64,000 bases of DNA from an uncultured Methylibium sp. (GTDB taxonomy: Bacteria; Pseudomonadota; Gammaproteobacteria; Burkholderiales; Burkholderiaceae_C). The notes below the pieces were generated by a model. That model was given only the letters and a program-made list of their open reading frames with translations. It searched no databases and had not been told where the DNA came from. The stretch is taken from assembly GCF_902826655.1 (NCBI RefSeq), contig NZ_CADEFR010000009.1:1-64000 (forward strand). Direction: 5' to 3'. Positions within the stretch are counted from its first letter, which is position 1, and the number at the start of each line of letters is the position of its first letter. The position numbers and the translations under genes are program-made. Positions 42,178 to 51,717 of this stretch are shown here, one piece after another.

Positions 42178-43995
42178 ATGGACACCCGCACCCACCCCGC
42201 CCGCCTGCGGCTCGAGCAGCTGCGCACCCGCATGGCCGCGAACGGCTTCGACGCCGTGCTGCTGCCGTCCAGCGACCCGCACCTGTCGGAGTACCTGCCC
42301 GGCCACTGGCAGGGCCGCGAATGGTTCTCGGGCTTCACCGGCTCGATGGGCACGCTGGTCGTGCTGGCCGATCGCGCCGCCCTGTTCGCCGACAGCCGCT
42401 ACTGGGTCCAGGCCGAGGCCGAGCTCACCGGCAGCAGCGTCGAGCTCGTGAAGATCGCGACCGGCAGTTCGGCCGCGCATGTCGACTGGCTGGTCGCGCA
42501 GCTGAAGCCCGGGCAGACGCTCGCGGTCGACGGCGCGGTGCTGGGCCTGGCGGCGGCGCAGTCGCTGCGCGCCGCGCTGGCGACAGCCGGCATCGCGCTG
42601 CGCACCGACACCGACCCGCTGGCCGGCGCCTGGCCCGAGCGGCCGACCCTGCCGACGGCCGGCGTCTACGAGCACCGCGCGCCCGAGGCACCGACCTCCC
42701 GCGCCGACAAGCTGTCACTGTTGCGGACGGCCATGGCGCAGCACGGCGCGAGCCACCACCTGGTCTCGACGCTCGACGACATCGCCTGGCTCTTCAACCT
42801 GCGCGGCGCGGACGTCGACTACAACCCGGTGTTCCTGGCACACGCGATCGTCGCGCCGGGCGGCGTGCAGCTCTTCGTCGGCGACGGCAAGATCGACGCG
42901 GCACTGGCCGCGACGCTGGCCGCCGACGGCGTGCAGTTGCGGCCCTACGACGCGGCCCGCGCGACGCTCGGCGCGCTGCCCGCCGACGCGACGCTGCTGA
43001 TCGACCCGCGACGCGTCACCCTCGGCCTGCGCGAGGCGGTGGCGGTCGGCGTGCGCATCGTCGAGTCGATCAACCCGTCGACGCTGGCCAAGAGCCGCAA
43101 GACCGCCGCCGAAGCCGGCTTCATCCGCGAAGCCATGGCGCGCGACGGCGCCGCGATGTGCGCCTTCTACGCCTGGTTCGAGCAGGCGCTCGGCCGCGAG
43201 ACGATCACCGAGCTGACGATCGCCGAGCGCCTGAGCGCGGAACGCCAGAAGCAGCCCGGCTACGTCAGCCTGAGCTTCCCGGTGATCGCCGGCTTCAATG
43301 CCAACGGTGCGATGCCGCACTACCGCGCCACGCCGGACTCGCACGCCATCGTCTCCCGCCCCGACGGAGTCGCGGCCGACGGCCTGCTGCTGATCGACTC
43401 CGGCGCGCAGTACCTCGGCGGCACCACCGACATCACGCGCGTGTGGCCGATCGGCACGCCGAGCGCCGCCATGAAGCGCGACGTCACGCTGGTGCTCAAG
43501 GGCACGATCGCGCTGTCGCGCGCGCGCTTTCCGCGCGGCACGCCCAGCCCCATGCTGGACGCGCTGGCGCGCGCGCCGCTGTGGGCCGAGAGCCTGGAGT
43601 TCGGTCACGGCACCGGCCACGGCGTCGGCTACTTCCTCAACGTGCACGAAGGCCCGCAGTCCATCAGCAAGGCCGTGCCCGCGCCCGAGATGGCGATGGA
43701 AGCCGGCATGGTCACCAGCATCGAACCGGGCCTGTACCGGCCGGGCCGCTGGGGCGTGCGGATCGAGAACCTGGTGATGAACGTCGCCGCGCCGGCCGAC
43801 GAGTTCGGCGACTTCCTCGAGTTCGAGACCCTGAGCCTGTGCCCGATCGACACCCGCTGCATCGACCGCAGCCTGCTGCGCGAGGACGAGATCGCCTGGC
43901 TGAACGGCTACCACGCACGGGTGCGCGAGCGACTGGCGCCGCTGACGCACGGCAGCGCCCGAGCGTGGCTGGAGGCCCGCACCGAGGCCTTGTAG
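42178..43995 (+). CDS. aminopeptidase P family Xaa-Pro peptidase
   Basis: 605-residue M24 metallopeptidase of the long, three-domain type (like eukaryotic XPNPEP1), removing an N-terminal residue before proline. Two creatinase-like N-terminal domains (about 1-310) precede the pita-bread catalytic domain. Metal-binding residues are in LLIDSGAQYLGGTTDITRVW (two aspartates), FGHGTGHGVGYF (His) and SIEPG and the later glutamate in FETLSL. Single gene. Confidence 0.92.
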   Translation: MDTRTHPARLRLEQLRTRMAANGFDAVLLPSSDPHLSEYLPGHWQGREWFSGFTGSMGTLVVLADRAALFADSRYWVQAEAELTGSSVELVKIATGSSAAHVDWLVAQLKPGQTLAVDGAVLGLAAAQSLRAALATAGIALRTDTDPLAGAWPERPTLPTAGVYEHRAPEAPTSRADKLSLLRTAMAQHGASHHLVSTLDDIAWLFNLRGADVDYNPVFLAHAIVAPGGVQLFVGDGKIDAALAATLAADGVQLRPYDAARATLGALPADATLLIDPRRVTLGLREAVAVGVRIVESINPSTLAKSRKTAAEAGFIREAMARDGAAMCAFYAWFEQALGRETITELTIAERLSAERQKQPGYVSLSFPVIAGFNANGAMPHYRATPDSHAIVSRPDGVAADGLLLIDSGAQYLGGTTDITRVWPIGTPSAAMKRDVTLVLKGTIALSRARFPRGTPSPMLDALARAPLWAESLEFGHGTGHGVGYFLNVHEGPQSISKAVPAPEMAMEAGMVTSIEPGLYRPGRWGVRIENLVMNVAAPADEFGDFLEFETLSLCPIDTRCIDRSLLREDEIAWLNGYHARVRERLAPLTHGSARAWLEARTEAL

Positions 43996-44822
43996 CGCGC
44001 CAACCGTCAGCGATCCGGGGTGGTTCCACCACTCCGGCGCGCGGCAATCCGGGTTACAACGGAAGCGACGCCTGCCGGGCGCGCCTCGCCATGACACCGC
44101 TGCGATTGCCGACCAGCCACCCTCTCGCCGCCATCGGTGGGGGGGTCCTGTGCGTCGGCGCACTGGTCTACGGCGTGCTCGCGTGGAACGCGGTGCGCGC
44201 CGAGCAGATCGCCCGCATGCAGACCGTGCTGGAGATCGCGCAGAAAGCCACCAACAGCTACTTCGTCGAGCTCGAGGCGTCCATCGAAGGACTGGGCGAC
44301 GCGCTGCAGGCCGGCCCCGGCCTCGAGGACATGCCCCGCGCGTCGACCCTGATCCGGCGCTTTCGCGACCTGCACCCCACCTTCACGGCGATCAACCTGC
44401 TGGACGTCGACGGCCGGATCGTCGCTGCGGCGGTTTCGCCGGATCGCGCGATGCTGCCGCGCGTGACGCGCGTGCGCGGGCCATCGTGGGTCGAGTTCCT
44501 CGAGAGCCTGACGCCGCAGACCAAGTTCGACCTCGGGCGACCCCTGCGTGCGACCGTCGCGCCCGGCTGGTTCGTCCCGATGCGCCACGTCCTGCGCGGC
44601 GCGGACGGCCGGCCGGTCGCCTTCATCTCGGCCACGCTGCCGGCCGACGTGCTGCAGCGCTTCTGGAGCGACGCGCCGGTGGTCGCCCATTCGTCGCTGG
44701 GCATGATCCGCGACGACGGCTACCTCATCAGCCTGTTCCCGGCGCCGCCCCAGTCGACGCAGGACAGCATCTACGGCAGTCCGCGCACGGGGGTCGTGCC
44801 GCGCGGCGGCAGCGGAGCCTCG

Positions 44823-44848
44823 CGCAGCGGCTACGCGCAGCGGCTACG
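44823..44848 (+). repeat. 13-bp tandem duplication causing the kinase frameshift
   Basis: CGCAGCGGCTACG is repeated twice without a gap and is followed by a partial third copy (CGCAG). The unit is not a multiple of three. With one copy, the sequence reads on from SRSGYAQ into GESSILGLAGGYAF in the downstream frame. Slipped-strand loss or gain of one unit would toggle the frame. Confidence 0.9.
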
Positions 44849-44922
44849 CGCAGGGCGAGTCGTCGATCCTCGGCCTGGCGGGCGGCTATGCCTTCCAGCG
44901 GCTGGAGAACTACCCGCTGACG

Positions 44923-46263
44923 ATGTTCGTCGCCACGCCGCTCTCGGTCTACTGGCAGGGCTGGTGGGCTGCCGTGCGGGTGCCCTTCCTGCTGCTCGCC
45001 CTGCTGGCGGTCGCCGGCGCGACCGCCCAGCGCGTGCTGCGCACCCGCCAGCTCGCGCTCGAAGCCGAGCGCCGCCGCGCCGAGGCCGCCATGGTCGAGA
45101 AGCGTCTGGCCGAGCATGCGAACCGCACCAAGACCGAGTTCATGGCGCGGATGAGCCACGAGCTGCGCACGCCGCTGAGCGCCATCCTCGGCTTCACGCA
45201 GATCCTGCAGCGCGACACGCCCGGCACGCTGGTCCCGGCGCAGCAGCGCGAGCTGGAGCACGTGCTGCACGCGGGTCATCACCTGCTGTCGCTGATCGAC
45301 GACCTGCTGGACCTGTCCCGCGTCGAGGCGGGCACGCTGCGCCTCGACCTGACCGAGGTCGATGCCGCCGACGTCGTGCGCGATGCGATGCGGCAGATGG
45401 CGGCGCAGGCCGAGGCGCGTCGAATCTCCATCGAGCTCGAGGTCCCGGCGCAAGCCCTGCCCGCGGTGCACGCCGACCGCACGCGCCTGCGGCAGGTGGT
45501 GCTGAACCTGCTGTCGAACGCGGTCAAGTACAACCGCCCGGGCGGCCGCGTCACGCTCACCCTGAGCGCCGGCGACGGCATGCTGCACCTGCGGGTCACC
45601 GACACCGGACCGGGACTGACGCCGCAGCAGGTCGAACAGCTGTTCCAGCCCTTCAACCGGCTGGGCCGTGAAGGCGGCGACATCCCGGGCACCGGCATCG
45701 GCCTGATCATCACGCGCAGCCTCGTCGAGCTGATGGCCGGGCGGCTCGAGGTGGTGAGCGCGCCGGGCGTCGGCACCGACTTCCACGTCGAACTGCCGCT
45801 GTCGCCGTCGCGCGAGGCCGCGGGCGAGCATTCCGGCGGCCCGGAGCCGGCTCCCCAGGCCGCGGCACCTCCCGGCGCCGGCGCGGTGATCTACATCGAC
45901 GACGAGGAGACCAATCGCATCCTGATGCAAGCCTACCTCGCGGCCCGCCCCGCCGTCCGTCTGCAGTCGACCGGCTCGGGGCACGAGGGCATCGCGATGG
46001 CGCGCGCAGCGCCGCCGGACCTGCTGCTCATCGACATGATGATGCCGGGCATGAGCGGGCTCGACGTTCTGGCCGCGGTGCGGGCCGACGAGACGCTGCG
46101 CGGCCTGCCCTGCATCGCGATCTCGGCCAACGCCATGCCCGAGGAGATCGACGCAGCGATGCGGGCGGGATTCGACGGCTACCTGGTCAAGCCGCTCGCG
46201 GTCGACATGCTGCTGCGCGAGATCGATCGACGGCTCTGTCCGGCAGCGCAAGGCACGCGCTAG
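44923..46263 (+). CDS. downstream kinase/receiver ORF of the split hybrid kinase
   Basis: 446-residue open frame that could be translated on its own from the ATG at 44923. It keeps a single transmembrane helix (VPFLLLALLAVAGAT, about 22-40), a coiled linker, the HisKA histidine in MSHELRTPLSAILGF, the HATPase N box (LNLLSNAVKYNRP) and G boxes (DTGPGLT, GTGIGL), and a receiver domain (about 320-440). It lacks the extracytoplasmic sensor, so if expressed it would signal without input. Confidence 0.6.
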   Translation: MFVATPLSVYWQGWWAAVRVPFLLLALLAVAGATAQRVLRTRQLALEAERRRAEAAMVEKRLAEHANRTKTEFMARMSHELRTPLSAILGFTQILQRDTPGTLVPAQQRELEHVLHAGHHLLSLIDDLLDLSRVEAGTLRLDLTEVDAADVVRDAMRQMAAQAEARRISIELEVPAQALPAVHADRTRLRQVVLNLLSNAVKYNRPGGRVTLTLSAGDGMLHLRVTDTGPGLTPQQVEQLFQPFNRLGREGGDIPGTGIGLIITRSLVELMAGRLEVVSAPGVGTDFHVELPLSPSREAAGEHSGGPEPAPQAAAPPGAGAVIYIDDEETNRILMQAYLAARPAVRLQSTGSGHEGIAMARAAPPDLLLIDMMMPGMSGLDVLAAVRADETLRGLPCIAISANAMPEEIDAAMRAGFDGYLVKPLAVDMLLREIDRRLCPAAQGTR

Positions 46264-46278
46264 CCCGCCGGGGAGACT

Positions 46279-47091
46279 TCACTCCTCGTCGCCGCCCAGC
46301 ACCGAACCGAGCAGGCCACCCGCGCCGAAGCCGCCGAGCACCGAGCCCTCCTCGCGCGAACCGCCACGCTGCGGCGCGGCAGCGAACACGCGGCTCGCCA
46401 GGCGCGAGAACGGCAGGCTCTGCAGCCACACCGTGCCGGGTCCGGTCAGCCTGGCGAAGAACAGGCCCTCGCCGCCGAACAGCGCGGTCTTGATCTTGCC
46501 GACGTACTGGATGTCGAAGGCGGTGTGCTGCGTGTAGGCCACCACGCAGCCGGTATCGACCATCAGGGTCTGGCCGGGCTGCAGCTCGCGCTTGAGGATG
46601 CTGCCGCCGGCGTGCACGAAGGCGAGACCGTCGCCGTCGAGCTTCTGCATGATGAAGCCCTCGCCGCCGAAGAAGCCGACACCGAGCTTGCGCTGGAACG
46701 CGATGCCCAGGCTCACGCCGCGCGCCGCGCACAGGAAGGCGTCCTTCTGGCAGATCAGCGTGCCGCCCAGCGCCTTGAGGTCCATCGCGAGGATCTTGCC
46801 CGGATAGGGCGCCGCGAAGGCGACGCGCTGCTTGGCGGCAGCGTTGTTGGTGTAGACCGTCGTGAACAGCGACTCGCCGGTGATCAGCCGCTTGCCGGCA
46901 CCCAGGAGCTTGCCGAAGATGCCGCCCTGCTGCGCCGAGGCGTCGCCGAACACCGTGTCCATGCCGATGCCGGCGTCCATGAACATCATGCTGCCGGCCT
47001 CGCCGATCGCCGCTTCGCCGGGGTCGAGCTCGACCTCGACGAACTGCATCTCCGCGCCCTTGATCTCGTAGTCGACCACGTCCATTGCCAT
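46279..47091 (-). CDS. AIM24 / TIGR00266 family protein
   Basis: 270-residue protein of the AIM24 family, a glycine-rich beta-helix-like fold found in bacteria and mitochondria, with no established biochemical role. Typical segments are [34 protein letters not shown] and [23 protein letters not shown]. The C-terminus is low-complexity and glycine-rich ([18 protein letters not shown]). The start at 47091 has GGAG six bases upstream; upstream in-frame starts lack one. Convergent with the kinase gene. Confidence 0.85.
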   Translation of the reverse strand: MAMDVVDYEIKGAEMQFVEVELDPGEAAIGEAGSMMFMDAGIGMDTVFGDASAQQGGIFGKLLGAGKRLITGESLFTTVYTNNAAAKQRVAFAAPYPGKILAMDLKALGGTLICQKDAFLCAARGVSLGIAFQRKLGVGFFGGEGFIMQKLDGDGLAFVHAGGSILKRELQPGQTLMVDTGCVVAYTQHTAFDIQYVGKIKTALFGGEGLFFARLTGPGTVWLQSLPFSRLASRVFAAAPQRGGSREEGSVLGGFGAGGLLGSVLGGDEE

Positions 47092-47211
47092 CTCGATCTC
47101 CATCAGTGCGATAGCGCACGTTTGCCAGCGCGGCATGGTAACGAAGCGTCGTGACGTAGTTCTGCGCGGCGCGGCGTTCTTCGACAATCGCTGTTGGCCT
47201 CACCCACCTTT

Positions 47212-47225
47212 GGGGGGATCCCCCC
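47212..47225. repeat. perfect G6/C6 palindrome between divergent genes
   Basis: GGGGGGATCCCCCC, with weaker pairing extending to CTTT on the left and GAAG on the right. It lies between the AIM24 and diguanylate cyclase starts, where promoters must be. A similar GGGGG/CCCCC inverted repeat is at 30319-30334. It may be a dispersed intergenic palindrome. Confidence 0.5.
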
Positions 47226-47265
47226 GAAGATCGGCCCCGGAGAATCGAGTCGACCTCCAGACGCC

Positions 47266-48504
47266 ATGCCGGACTCCCCCGCCTCCTTCGCCCTGCACCT
47301 GCCCACGCTGATGCTCATGTCGGTCGTGGTCATGAGCGCGGCCGCGGCCATCATGACCATCTTCGGCATCAGCCAGCGCGTCTACCGCGGCTACTGGTGG
47401 TGGACCGGCGCGATGTGGCTGGCCGCGGCCGGCGCGGTGCTGCACGCGGTGCGCGGCGTCTGGCCCGAGGCCGTGGTGCCGGGCATCTTCCTGGTGCTGG
47501 TGTGGCCGATGCTGATCGTTACCGGCGTGCGGCGCTTCTTCGCACGCGACCGATTGTTCTCCAGCCCGGCCATCGACGCGACCGCGTTCGCGCTCTGTTA
47601 TGCGGCCTGGCTGGCCTGCTGGGTCGGCGACATGCCGCAGCTGGTGCGCTCGACGGCGTTCAGCCTGTCCTCGCTGCTGCTCTACCTGTACGCGGCCGTC
47701 TTCCTCTACCGGATCGAGGAACGCCGGCGCAGCCCGGCCCTCAAGCTGCTGGTGCTGCTGATGATCGCGATGGCCGCCGTGCCGCTGCTGCGCGTGGTGG
47801 CGCTGGTCGGCATGGCCGGCGCCGGCGACCTGCCGGCGCGTCCGCTGGTGGCGGCCGGCGTGGTGCTGCCGCTGCTGATCGGCATGCTGTTCACCGTCTA
47901 CCTGTGCCTCGTGCTGACGCACGAGCGCACGGTGCGCGACCTGCGCGAGACGCAGCGCCAGCTGCGCGTGCTGGCCGACATCGACATGCTGACGCAGGTG
48001 CCGAACCGTCGTCACTTCGAGGAGCTGGCCACCGCGATCGTCGGCCGCAGCGGGGCCCCCTCGGCCGTGCTGGTGCTGTTCGACATCGACCACTTCAAGC
48101 GCATCAACGACACGCTCGGGCACGCCGTCGGCGACGAGGCGCTGCGACTGGTCGCACGCTGCACGCGCGAGACGCTGCGCACCCGCGACGTGATGGGGCG
48201 CGTCGGCGGCGACGAGTTCATGCTGCTGTTGCCCGGCGCGAGCGTCGACGACGCGCTGCTGGTGGCCGAGCGCATCACGCGCCGGCTCGATGCGCAGCGC
48301 AGCAACCTGCCCCTGCCGCTGAGCCTGAGCTTCGGTGTCGTGCAGATCGAACCCAGCGAAGCGCTCGAGTCGGCCCAGCACCGCGCCGACCAGGCGCTCT
48401 ACGAGGCCAAGCGCCAGGGCCGCCGCCGCGCCGTGCCGGCCGCGTTGCGCGGGCCGGACACGGTGTTCGGCGAGAGCCGCTCCCTGGGTTTCGAGCCGCA
48501 GTGA
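47266..48504 (+). CDS. membrane diguanylate cyclase
   Basis: 412-residue protein with about six N-terminal transmembrane helices (12-235), a short linker and a GGDEF domain (about 245-395). The catalytic motif is VGGDEFM and an RTRD inhibitory site lies five residues before it, so it should be an active, feedback-regulated c-di-GMP synthase. The helical region does not match a MASE type that I can name. The ATG at 47266 is used; an upstream in-frame ATG would overlap the G/C palindrome. Confidence 0.88.
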   Translation: MPDSPASFALHLPTLMLMSVVVMSAAAAIMTIFGISQRVYRGYWWWTGAMWLAAAGAVLHAVRGVWPEAVVPGIFLVLVWPMLIVTGVRRFFARDRLFSSPAIDATAFALCYAAWLACWVGDMPQLVRSTAFSLSSLLLYLYAAVFLYRIEERRRSPALKLLVLLMIAMAAVPLLRVVALVGMAGAGDLPARPLVAAGVVLPLLIGMLFTVYLCLVLTHERTVRDLRETQRQLRVLADIDMLTQVPNRRHFEELATAIVGRSGAPSAVLVLFDIDHFKRINDTLGHAVGDEALRLVARCTRETLRTRDVMGRVGGDEFMLLLPGASVDDALLVAERITRRLDAQRSNLPLPLSLSFGVVQIEPSEALESAQHRADQALYEAKRQGRRRAVPAALRGPDTVFGESRSLGFEPQ

Positions 48505-48517
48505 CGGCGCGGCGGTT

Positions 48518-49336
48518 CTAGGGCTCGGCGAAGCCCTGGCGCCGCAGGATCGCCTGGCCCTCGGCGCCCAGCAGCAGATCGAGGAAGCGCTGCGCCCGGG
48601 CGCCCGACGCGCCCAACCGCACCACCCCGTAGTCGGCCGCCACGTTCACGTCGTCCGGCAGGTCGTGCAGCTGCAGCCCCGGAACCTCCTGCCGCGCCTG
48701 CAAGGCATTGGTGCAGTAGGTGACGAAGACGTCGGCCTGACCGCCTTCCAGCAGCGCGCCGTACACGCTGCGCCCGGTGGGCGGGGGCGGCGAGCCCGGC
48801 CCGCCCGTCAGCTGCAGCGCCTTGCGGTCCAGCGTCTCGTAGGCCCCGGCGTAGGGACCGCCTCGCGCCGCGAGCTTGCGGAACATCTCCCAAGTGTAGT
48901 CGCCCGACGGATCGGCCTTGGGCGTGGAGGTGCCGACACGCACGGCCGGGTCGAGCAGCCGCCCCAGCAGGTTGTCGGTCGTGACCCGGGCCTCGGGGCG
49001 GGCCAGCAGGCACAGGCGATTGCGTGCAAAGCGCTGCACCGCGCCCGCCTTGCCGGCATCGGCCAGGGCCTGCGGGTGCTGCATGTTGGCGGACGCGAAC
49101 AGGTCCGCCTCCTCGCCGGCCACCAGCCGGTCCTTGAGCAGGCCCGACGCGCCGAACACGAAGCGGACCTTGCCGACCTCGGGCAGGGCCTCGTAGCGCC
49201 GGCCGACTTCGGTCAGCGCGGCGCGCAGGCTGCCGGCAGCGTAGACGACGAGCTCGGCCGGTTGCGCCGCCGCCCCGCCCGCGAGCCCCACGCCCATCGC
49301 CATCGCCAGCGCACGTGCGAGGTCGCCGCGCCTCAC
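48518..49336 (-). CDS. ModA-like substrate-binding protein in the tup operon
   Basis: 272-residue periplasmic oxyanion-type receptor with a signal peptide (about 1-22). ELVVYAAGSLRAALTEVGRRYE, FGASGLLKDRLVAGEEADLFASA and FVTYCTNALQARQEVPGL follow the molybdate-binding ModA pattern. The GTG start overlaps the tupA stop by four bases (GTGA), so it is the last gene of the tup operon. A second receptor of a different family feeding the same permease is unusual. Confidence 0.82.
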   Translation of the reverse strand: MRRGDLARALAMAMGVGLAGGAAAQPAELVVYAAGSLRAALTEVGRRYEALPEVGKVRFVFGASGLLKDRLVAGEEADLFASANMQHPQALADAGKAGAVQRFARNRLCLLARPEARVTTDNLLGRLLDPAVRVGTSTPKADPSGDYTWEMFRKLAARGGPYAGAYETLDRKALQLTGGPGSPPPPTGRSVYGALLEGGQADVFVTYCTNALQARQEVPGLQLHDLPDDVNVAADYGVVRLGASGARAQRFLDLLLGAEGQAILRRQGFAEP

Positions 49337-50169
49337 TTCGTGCCCGCGTTCGGGAAGAACAGCTGTTGACCGCCGATCTGGTAGCTCGCGATCGTCGCCT
49401 GGCCTTCGGCGGAGACGACCCAGTCGGCGAAGGCCTGCGCCAGCGCGGTCTTCGTGTGCGGATGCTTGGCCGGATTGGCGACGATCACGCCGTACTGGTT
49501 GAACAGCCGCTGGTCGCCTTCGACCAGGATGGCCAGGTCGCCGCGGTTCTTGAACGACAGCCAGGTGCCGCGATCGGCCAGCGCGTAGGCATTGCTCGAC
49601 GCCGCGATGTTGAGCGCCGGCCCCATGCCGCAGCCGCACTCCTGGTAGGCGGCGTATCCGGCCTTGGGCGACTCGATGCCGGCGGCCTTCCAGTAGCGCA
49701 GCTCGGCCGCGTGGGTGCCGCTCTTGTCGCCGCGCGAGACGAAGGCGCTGCCGCCCTTGGCCAGCTTGCCGAGTGCCGCGACGATGTCGGTGCCCTTCAC
49801 CGCAGCCGGATCGGCCTTGGGTCCGACCAGCACGAAGTCGTTGTACATGACCGGCTGGCGCTTGAGGCCGTAGCCGTCGGCGACGAACTTCTCCTCGGCC
49901 GCCTGGTCGTGGACGAACAGCACGTCGGCATCGCCGCGCCGCCCCATGTCCAGCGCCTGCCCGGTCCCCAGCGCGACCACCTTCACGTCGATGCCGCTGG
50001 CCTTCTTGAAGGCCGGCAGCAGGTGTGCGAACAGGCCGGACTGCTCGGTGGAGGTGGTCGACGCCATGACGATGTTCCTGTCCTGCGCCCAGCTTGCCCC
50101 CGACAGCGCCAGACCCGTCAGCGCCGCACCCATGACGCGCCACACCGCGCGCCTGTTCTCGTTCACCAT
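49333..50169 (-). CDS. tupA: tungstate ABC transporter substrate-binding protein
   Basis: 278-residue TupA-type receptor with a signal peptide (about 1-28). The anion-binding motif TTSTEQSGLF follows the first strand, and SRGDKSGTHAAELRYWKAAG and ALADRGTWLSF are characteristic of TupA rather than ModA. Tungstate is bound with very high affinity in the family. It overlaps tupC by seven bases and the ModA-like gene by four. Confidence 0.9.
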   Translation of the reverse strand: MVNENRRAVWRVMGAALTGLALSGASWAQDRNIVMASTTSTEQSGLFAHLLPAFKKASGIDVKVVALGTGQALDMGRRGDADVLFVHDQAAEEKFVADGYGLKRQPVMYNDFVLVGPKADPAAVKGTDIVAALGKLAKGGSAFVSRGDKSGTHAAELRYWKAAGIESPKAGYAAYQECGCGMGPALNIAASSNAYALADRGTWLSFKNRGDLAILVEGDQRLFNQYGVIVANPAKHPHTKTALAQAFADWVVSAEGQATIASYQIGGQQLFFPNAGTK

Positions 50170-50876
50170 GGCAACTCTCCCTTGAGAAACAACTTGGCTT
50201 CGGGCGGCAGCACCGCCCCGTCGAAGAACTGGGTGGCCGGCACGTCGGCCAGCACACGCCCCTGCTCCAGATAGACCACGCGCTGCGCCAGGCGCTTGAC
50301 CTGGCCGAGGTTGTGCGATGCGATCAGCAGCGCGAGCCCCTGGTCGGCGAACTCGCCGAGCAGGTGCTCGACCTCGCGCTTGGCGCTGGGGTCGAGGCTC
50401 GCGGTCGGCTCGTCGAGCAGCAGGACGTCGGGCTGCAGCGCCCAGGCCCGCGCCAGAGCCAGCCGCTGCTGCTGGCCGCCCGAGAGAGCGCGCGCGGGCC
50501 GCTGGGCCTGATCGGCCAGCCCGACACGCTGGAGGGCCTCGACACTGCGCGTCCGGGCCGCGTCACCGCGCACGCCCGCCAGCCACAGGGCCAGCTTCAC
50601 GTTGCCCAGGACCGAGAGCCTCAGCAGGAAGGGCCGCTGGAACAGCATCGCGATGCGCAACGGCCGACCGTCGACGCCCGTTGCCTGGCGCCGCTCGCCG
50701 CTGGTCGGCGGCAGCAGGCCGTGCAGCACGCGCAGCAGCGTGCTCTTGCCCGATCCGTTGGCACCGATGAAGGCCACTCGCTCGCCGGCCTGTATGCGCA
50801 GGTTGACCGAGCGCAGCGCGTCGAGCGTGCCGTAGCGCAAGCCGACCGCGTCGAGCGAAATCAAGGGCTCAGCCAT
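50163..50876 (-). CDS. tupC: tungstate ABC transporter ATP-binding protein
   Basis: 237-residue ATPase with Walker A GANGSGKST, signature LSGGQQQR, Walker B VLLLDEPTASLD and the H-loop in SHNLGQVKRLAQRV. It lacks the C-terminal TOBE-like domain of ModC, fitting the shorter TupC type. The start at 50876 overlaps the tupB stop by eight bases. Confidence 0.9.
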   Translation of the reverse strand: MAEPLISLDAVGLRYGTLDALRSVNLRIQAGERVAFIGANGSGKSTLLRVLHGLLPPTSGERRQATGVDGRPLRIAMLFQRPFLLRLSVLGNVKLALWLAGVRGDAARTRSVEALQRVGLADQAQRPARALSGGQQQRLALARAWALQPDVLLLDEPTASLDPSAKREVEHLLGEFADQGLALLIASHNLGQVKRLAQRVVYLEQGRVLADVPATQFFDGAVLPPEAKLFLKGELPW

Positions 50877-51630
50877 TGGCCGCCCCTCCCGCCACCGGCA
50901 CGGCGTCGGTCGCCGGGCCACTCGAACCGCCCGGGTGGTGGGTCGCCCACCAGCGCACCAGCGCGATCAGCACGTTGAGCAGCAACACCACGCCCAGCAG
51001 CACCATGCCCAGCGCCAGCGCCAGCGGCAGGTCGCCCTTGCTGGTCTCGAGCGCGATGGCCGTGGTCATGACGCGGGTGTGGCCGTCGATGTTGCCGCCG
51101 ACGATCATCACCGCGCCGACTTCGGAGATGGCCCGGCCGAAGGCCGCCAGCAGCACCGTCAGCAGCGCCAGGCGCTCGTCCCACAACAGCAGCAGCCCGG
51201 CGGTCCAGCGGCTCGCGCCGAGGGACGTGAGCTGCTCACCGTTCTGCTTCCAGCTGTCGGCGATCGCCTCGCGCGTCAGGGCGGCCACGACCGGCACCAC
51301 CAGCACCGTCTGCGCGATCACCATCGCGCCCGGCGTGAAAAGCAGCCCCCAGGACCCGAGCGGACCCGATCGCGACAGCAGCAGGTAGACCACCAGTCCG
51401 ACCACCACCGAGGGCAGCGCGAGCAGCGTGTTCAGGACCACCAGCACGCTGCGCCGCCCGGGAAAGCGGGCCACGGCGAGCGCGGCCCCGCCGGCCAGGC
51501 CCAGGCCCGCCGCCAGCAGGCAGGCCGTGCCGCTGACTCCGAGAGACAGGCCGACCACCCGCAGCAATTGCGCATCGGCGTGCAGGATCAGCAACCAGGC
51601 CGTGCGCAGACTCTCGACAAAGGCATCCAT
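50869..51630 (-). CDS. tupB: tungstate ABC transporter permease
   Basis: 253-residue inner-membrane permease with about six helices. The EAA loop reads SLGASRWTAGLLLLWDERLALLTVLLAAFGRAISEVGAV and contacts the ATPase. It is the first gene of the tupB-tupC-tupA-ModA-like operon and is divergent from the ModE-like regulator, with about 100 bases between. The ribosome site before the ATG is weak. Confidence 0.9.
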   Translation of the reverse strand: MDAFVESLRTAWLLILHADAQLLRVVGLSLGVSGTACLLAAGLGLAGGAALAVARFPGRRSVLVVLNTLLALPSVVVGLVVYLLLSRSGPLGSWGLLFTPGAMVIAQTVLVVPVVAALTREAIADSWKQNGEQLTSLGASRWTAGLLLLWDERLALLTVLLAAFGRAISEVGAVMIVGGNIDGHTRVMTTAIALETSKGDLPLALALGMVLLGVVLLLNVLIALVRWWATHHPGGSSGPATDAVPVAGGAANG

Positions 51631-51717
51631 TCCGGGGACTCGACTTGCGGACTTCGCGCTCACGCCTTTGCGGCACACTGCGACGCCCGCGATGCTATGG
51701 AGACCCCCGAGCGCCGG

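Larger units (their letters stand above)
44091..46263 (+). pseudogene. hybrid histidine kinase/response regulator split by a 13-bp duplication
   Basis: Sensor kinase gene in two frames. Frame one (from ATG 44091) encodes a transmembrane helix (about 12-30) and a periplasmic sensor domain up to about residue 248. Frame two continues with a second transmembrane region, a HisKA box (MSHELRTP), HATPase and a C-terminal receiver (phospho-acceptor in LLLIDMMMPGMSG). The frames switch at 44823-44848, where CGCAGCGGCTACG occurs twice in tandem. Removing one copy restores one open frame of 719 codons. The gene is therefore either inactivated or a phase-variable off state. Confidence 0.85.
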
